In this document: positions 6,172 to 9,053 of the stretch, one piece after another
Layout: every line of letters starts with the position of its first letter
Position numbering within the stretch: the stretch's first letter is position 1
Source: Microcaldota archaeon
GTDB lineage: Archaea > Micrarchaeota > Micrarchaeia > Micrarchaeales > CABMGC01
Reading direction: 5' to 3'
Assembly (NCBI GenBank): GCA_027340645.1
Contig: DAHWQN010000020.1
Span: 1 to 9,053, forward strand
DNA: 9,053 nucleotides
Translations under genes and position numbers: made by a program
Notes under the pieces: generated by a model
Told to the model about the DNA's origin: nothing
Databases searched by the model: none
The model's input: only the letters and a program-made list of their open reading frames with translations

Positions 6172-6853
6172 GAAACTCAGTGATGTGATAGACAGGCTTG
6201 CTAGGTCCGGCATCCGCGTATTTACCATATACGACATCGCTAAGATGCTTGGAAAATCTACAGCGTATGCCTCATTGCTCCTATCGAAAAGTAAGAAAGT
6301 GCACAGGATCGAACGCGGCAAGTATTACATCGATGGCACAGGCAAATATGAAATAGCATCGAATATAATTTATCCTTCGTACATTAGCATGCAGGCTGCA
6401 CTGCAGTATTATGGCTGGATAGATCAAAATGTGCTCGTATATACTGTCATCACACTTAAAAAACATAAACCCATCAACATAGGTGGAACTAGGACTAATT
6501 TCATAAAAACCAAAAAGAATGCGTTTTTTGGATATATTAGAAAGTCTGGAGTATATATCGCATCACCAGAAAAGCTATTCATCGATTGCCTTTACTTTGG
6601 CGGTATCCCTTTTTCAGTTCTGCAAGAGGCTGTGGCAATGGCAAAGGCCGACAATCTTATAGATAATGCTACACTCGAGCGATATGCGGTAATGCTTGGT
6701 AGCAAGGTACTTGTAAACAAGCTCGGCTTTCTGCTTGAAAATGCAGGTATAAACGCCGATAAACTTCTCGGGTACCGATACCGCAGTTACATAACAGTGT
6801 CAAATAGCGGCATAAGCGGCAAAAATAAAAAATGGAGGATAAAATATGATTGA
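6170..6853 (+). CDS. AbiEi-like antitoxin / winged-helix transcriptional regulator
   Basis: A 227-residue protein with the layout of AbiEi antitoxins of type IV toxin-antitoxin systems. Residues 1-56 form a winged helix: VFTIYDIAKMLGKSTAYAS is the helix-turn-helix, and VHRIERGKYYI is the wing with the family's R-x-x-RGKY pattern. The conserved PSYISMQAALQYYG follows (69-82), then the ASPEKLFIDCLYFGG block (131-145), both hallmarks of the family. The C-terminal domain ends KKWRIKYD. The antitoxin is expected to counter the downstream nucleotidyltransferase and repress the operon. The start is GTG at 6170, placed about 31 bp from a TATA box; the next in-frame ATG would remove most of the winged helix. 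The last 8 nt overlap the toxin gene. A standalone regulator role is the alternative, but the partner gene makes the pair reading much stronger. Confidence 0.85.
   Translation: MKLSDVIDRLARSGIRVFTIYDIAKMLGKSTAYASLLLSKSKKVHRIERGKYYIDGTGKYEIASNIIYPSYISMQAALQYYGWIDQNVLVYTVITLKKHKPINIGGTRTNFIKTKKNAFFGYIRKSGVYIASPEKLFIDCLYFGGIPFSVLQEAVAMAKADNLIDNATLERYAVMLGSKVLVNKLGFLLENAGINADKLLGYRYRSYITVSNSGISGKNKKWRIKYD
6834..6838 (+). promoter_or_regulatory. Shine-Dalgarno of the AbiEii-like toxin gene
   Basis: GGAGG lies inside the end of the antitoxin gene, 7 nt before the ATG at 6846. It is the clearest ribosome binding site in the window, and it belongs to a second-of-operon gene, whereas first genes lack one. 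Confidence 0.75.
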
Positions 6854-7640
6854 TGAAGATACCCTCATGTCATTTGCACATTTTTTCAGCGATGAGAGGC
6901 AACTCGAGAAAGATTATCTAGTAAACCTTATGCTTAAGGTTTTTTCTATAAACAAAATATCTACAGATACTGAGTTTAAAGGTGGGACAGCGCTTTATAT
7001 GTTTCATAGCCTTGACAGATTCTCAGAAGATCTGGACTTTACATATACAGGGAAAGATACTGGAATAGCCAGCCACATAGATTCTTTCCTGGTTCCGGTT
7101 CTGAAAGACTTCAAACTCAGCTATGTGATAAGCAAGAACAAGGGTAACGTTCTGGTAAAAGATCCAGATGGCAGGATCTACGGAATGCGGACAGAGTTAT
7201 TTGTGGATGGGCCATTATTTGCCACTACGGGTGTGCGGCACAAGCTAAAACTTGATATAAGCTTCAGAAACGACACTATAATGGAGCCAGAACCAGCAAG
7301 AATGACATCGAAATATGCAGATATAGGTACAATCCTGCTACCTAAAATGCGGATAGAGGAAATGCTGGCTGAAAAGTTCAGTGCCATAGTTGAAAGAACA
7401 AAAGCCCGCGACCTCTACGATGCATATTTCATGATTAAATTCAAAGGTATGAAATATAATCAAGAGCTTGTGATGGAAAAGATGCGGAAGCGTGGAGAGA
7501 ATTTCGATAGGAATTTACTTGAGAGAAAGATAAAGACATTCAAAGAAAGTCTATGGAGAGAGGAACTTTCGTCCTTGCTAAAAGCACTTCCGAAGCTGCC
7601 GGAGGTGAAGAGTATGTTATTGGGTGCTTTGGACAGTTAA
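6846..7640 (+). CDS. AbiEii/AbiGii-like nucleotidyltransferase toxin
   Basis: A 264-residue minimal nucleotidyltransferase of the AbiEii/AbiGii (DUF1814) family. Visible motifs in order: EKDYLVNLML near 21-30; the nucleotide-binding KGGTALY (45-51); RFSEDLDF with catalytic D62 and D64 (58-65); the third acidic strand KLDIS with D137 (135-139); and EEMLAEKFSAI followed by R184-x3-R188-D189-LYD (171-192). All catalytic positions are intact. Characterised relatives transfer nucleotides; the mycobacterial MenT toxins modify tRNA and block translation. The target here is unknown. It overlaps the antitoxin gene by 8 nt and has its own GGAGG ribosome binding site, so the two are translationally coupled. 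The operon may act in phage defence or as a stabilising addiction module. It is followed by repeat copy B 35 bp after the stop. Confidence 0.88.
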   Translation: MIDEDTLMSFAHFFSDERQLEKDYLVNLMLKVFSINKISTDTEFKGGTALYMFHSLDRFSEDLDFTYTGKDTGIASHIDSFLVPVLKDFKLSYVISKNKGNVLVKDPDGRIYGMRTELFVDGPLFATTGVRHKLKLDISFRNDTIMEPEPARMTSKYADIGTILLPKMRIEEMLAEKFSAIVERTKARDLYDAYFMIKFKGMKYNQELVMEKMRKRGENFDRNLLERKIKTFKESLWREELSSLLKALPKLPEVKSMLLGALDS

Positions 7641-7674
7641 TGAAGGCAGTGTACTCTCAGTTCATTGTAGAAAA

Positions 7675-7774
7675 TATAACTATGGAGCAGGCGGCACACT
7701 CGAAGCGCATCGCCCGAAGCACAAGATGTGCATGAGGCAATCTTTAATAAAAAGAATTTTTATGTAGTTTTATT
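7675..7774 (+). repeat. Flanking repeat copy B (about 100 bp), candidate small RNA
   Basis: The downstream member of the repeat bracketing the abiE-like operon, in the same orientation as copy A. The core is 7702-7725 (one mismatch to copy A). TATAA at 7675-7679 is 27 bp before the core. GCGCAT (7705-7710) can pair with ATGTGC (7726-7731). CTC (7699-7701) with GAG (7734-7736) may continue the stem beyond an internal loop. The copy ends with TTATG, TAG, TTTTATT (7760-7774), resembling the end of copy A with a 3-nt insertion. It starts 35 bp after the toxin stop codon. Confidence 0.6.
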
Positions 7775-7785
7775 ACTATATTTTT
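7747..7785. terminator. AT-rich dyad and T tracts between convergent genes
   Basis: ATAAAAA (7747-7753) and TTTTTAT (7757-7763) form a perfect 7-bp dyad around GAA, giving a T run on each strand. Further plus-strand T runs follow at 7768-7771 and 7781-7785. Archaeal termination relies mainly on oligo-T, so this stretch can end the toxin or repeat-B transcript on the plus strand and the surface-protein transcript on the minus strand. Confidence 0.5.
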
Positions 7786-7788
7786 AGA

Positions 7789-9053
7789 CTATGTGCACTC
7801 AAAGCCTCCGTAGCTGCATGATACCGAATTCGGGCAGTTTGCCGGACACGAATATCCCGCTATTATAACCTTATTGCATGCGCCACAGCTATAATGGCCG
7901 TTCTGTACTGTGGTTGATACGGTCGTGCTGGTGCTTGAAATTGATGTGCTGCTTGTTGATAAAGTTGAAGTCGTGTTGTTTATGGTGCTGTATATCGGTA
8001 TTAAGACATGCGTCACCGTATCGGCTGTGACATTTAGGTAGTTAGTGCTGTTTGTTATATTGTTATAAGTAGCATCTACTTCGTAGGATCCTGGTGTTAT
8101 TATGTATCCGCTATTGTATTTTCCATCCGAACCGGCATACCACCCACTATAGACCCGCACTCCTGGAGAAAATGCGCTTACTTTTGCACCTCCAGCCGGC
8201 ACTCCATTGTACAACACAGTGACGTTTAGTGCACCGTATGCCGAGCCACCGCTTATTGTTGTGCTGAATGTTGTTGTACTGGACGATACTGTGGTAGTTG
8301 TGTTTGTTATGATACGGTTGCCAGAGTAGACAGCAACTGGCATTGAGTATGTTTCAGCTGGCGTGAAGATCCCATAAGTTGTAAAATTTATGTCATATAC
8401 CCCGCTTCTGCTGCCAGTGTTCCATACAAAATTTGCAATTCCATTGCTTGATGTTGACGCAGGACCAACTATCTTTCCAGCTCCTGCAGTCGCATGTATT
8501 GCGATGTTTCCGGCGCGAACGCTCCTTCCACCCACATAAAGAAGTGTAAGGTTTATCGGTATGCTGTGGTTTGTGGGGGCATCGCCGTATGTATACTCTG
8601 ATGGCCATGAGATATTGAATATAAATGAGTTTATGTCTACTGCAGATACTCCCTCATTACCGTTCAAGCATATAGGGTTGGGGTCTACGATGAAGTTATA
8701 ACCCCTCTTATGCGCCATGAGCTTGTAGCATGCAGCCGGCAACGTCTGCGTAGTTACAGTCCCATTACTGCCGGTAGTGTTTGCATATACTGTGGAGCCG
8801 TTCGTGCTGGAGAGCGATACGCTCACATTCGGTATTGAAACTACAGGGGCATTGCCGCATTTCAGCGGCGGCGGGCAGGACTCGTAATCTCCAATTGTCA
8901 TATACTCACTGTTTATAGTTACCTTTCCTGGAGAACTCATGCTTGTATAAACTGCTTGGGCCTGAGTAGGTCCTATAACTCTTAATGTTGCATTAGATGT
9001 GTCGAACTGTTGGTAGTACTGGTTGCCGTCAAGCTCAGAGTATACGCTCCAGT
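7789..9053 (-). CDS. Large secreted Ser/Thr-rich surface protein, C-terminal part
   Basis: The frame stays open from the stop (TAG at 7789-7791) to the right edge, so about 420 C-terminal residues are visible and the N-terminus is missing. The ATG at 8940 is internal, not the start: the codons before it continue in frame (LDGNQYYQQF, VIGPTQAQAV). Beta-sandwich domains can be seen. One has the SSNGIANFVWNTGSRSGVYD pattern of bacterial Ig-like (Big_1) domains. A later one, ALNVTVLYNGVPAGGAKVSAF through GSYEVDATY, resembles carboxypeptidase-regulatory/Cna-B-type folds. Ser/Thr-rich linkers separate them, and the last (STSTTVSTTV) leads to a six-cysteine tail (7792-7890: SCGAC, then SCPANC, SC, EC). 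Many N-X-S/T sequons are present. No C-terminal membrane anchor follows. A surface or adhesin-like role is inferred from architecture. Confidence 0.85.
   Translation of the reverse strand, partial: WSVYSELDGNQYYQQFDTSNATLRVIGPTQAQAVYTSMSSPGKVTINSEYMTIGDYESCPPPLKCGNAPVVSIPNVSVSLSSTNGSTVYANTTGSNGTVTTQTLPAACYKLMAHKRGYNFIVDPNPICLNGNEGVSAVDINSFIFNISWPSEYTYGDAPTNHSIPINLTLLYVGGRSVRAGNIAIHATAGAGKIVGPASTSSNGIANFVWNTGSRSGVYDINFTTYGIFTPAETYSMPVAVYSGNRIITNTTTTVSSSTTTFSTTISGGSAYGALNVTVLYNGVPAGGAKVSAFSPGVRVYSGWYAGSDGKYNSGYIITPGSYEVDATYNNITNSTNYLNVTADTVTHVLIPIYSTINNTTSTLSTSSTSISSTSTTVSTTVQNGHYSCGACNKVIIAGYSCPANCPNSVSCSYGGFECT

Noticed and set aside
7553..7735. A plus-strand frame spanning the toxin 3' end and repeat B
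   Set aside because: It overlaps the toxin gene in another frame, and the equivalent ATG frame in repeat copy A stops after four codons.
7789..8940. Treating the ATG at 8940 as the start of the surface-protein gene
   Set aside because: The frame continues without a stop to the right edge, the upstream residues look like the same protein, and there is no promoter or signal peptide at 8940.

Overview
The window looks like chromosomal DNA from a non-crenarchaeal archaeon, probably an acidophile. Three things point there. It carries both subunits of the archaea-specific D-family replicative DNA polymerase. It carries a P3A-type proton-pumping ATPase of the kind common in acidophilic archaea. Its first-of-operon genes have TATA boxes about 30-40 bp upstream of the start codon and no clear Shine-Dalgarno sequence, so their transcripts are leaderless or nearly so. 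The Thr/Ser- and sequon-rich secreted proteins and the moderate GC content would suit a Micrarchaeota/ARMAN-like or Thermoplasmata-like genome, but that placement is inference.

Layout. 1-2052 (minus): the polB-polC operon, with DP1 complete and DP2 cut by the left edge. 2053-2235: the polB promoter and two perfect inverted repeats. 2236-2997 (minus): a small secreted, Thr-rich, heavily sequon-bearing protein. 2998-3130: a divergent promoter region. 3131-3292 (plus): a 53-residue cysteine-rich putative zinc-binding protein. 3293-3495: an intergenic stretch with a strong 15-16 bp hairpin and the ATPase promoter. 3496-5850 (plus): the P3A ATPase. 5851-6169: a 319-bp gap holding a free-standing TATA box, a repeat copy and the next promoter. 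6170-7640 (plus): a two-gene AbiEi/AbiEii-like type IV toxin-antitoxin operon. 7641-7788: a second copy of the repeat and a terminator-like AT-rich dyad. 7789-9053 (minus): the C-terminal part of a large secreted protein with Ig-like/carboxypeptidase-regulatory-like domains, a Ser/Thr-rich linker and a six-cysteine tail.

The most unusual signal is a diverged direct repeat of about 100 bp (5960-6062 and 7675-7774) that brackets the toxin-antitoxin operon. Its core is 24 bp with 23 identities. Each copy has a TATAA 27-28 bp before the core, can fold the same 6-bp hairpin, and ends in a similar T-rich tract. Between the copies, several changes in the stem preserve pairing (wobble swaps and two possible compensatory pairs). 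This could be a small structured RNA gene in two copies, or the scar or attachment repeat of a mobile toxin-antitoxin cassette.

The modules look functionally independent: replication, pH/membrane energetics, cell-surface proteins, and a defence/addiction cassette between the ATPase and a surface-protein gene.
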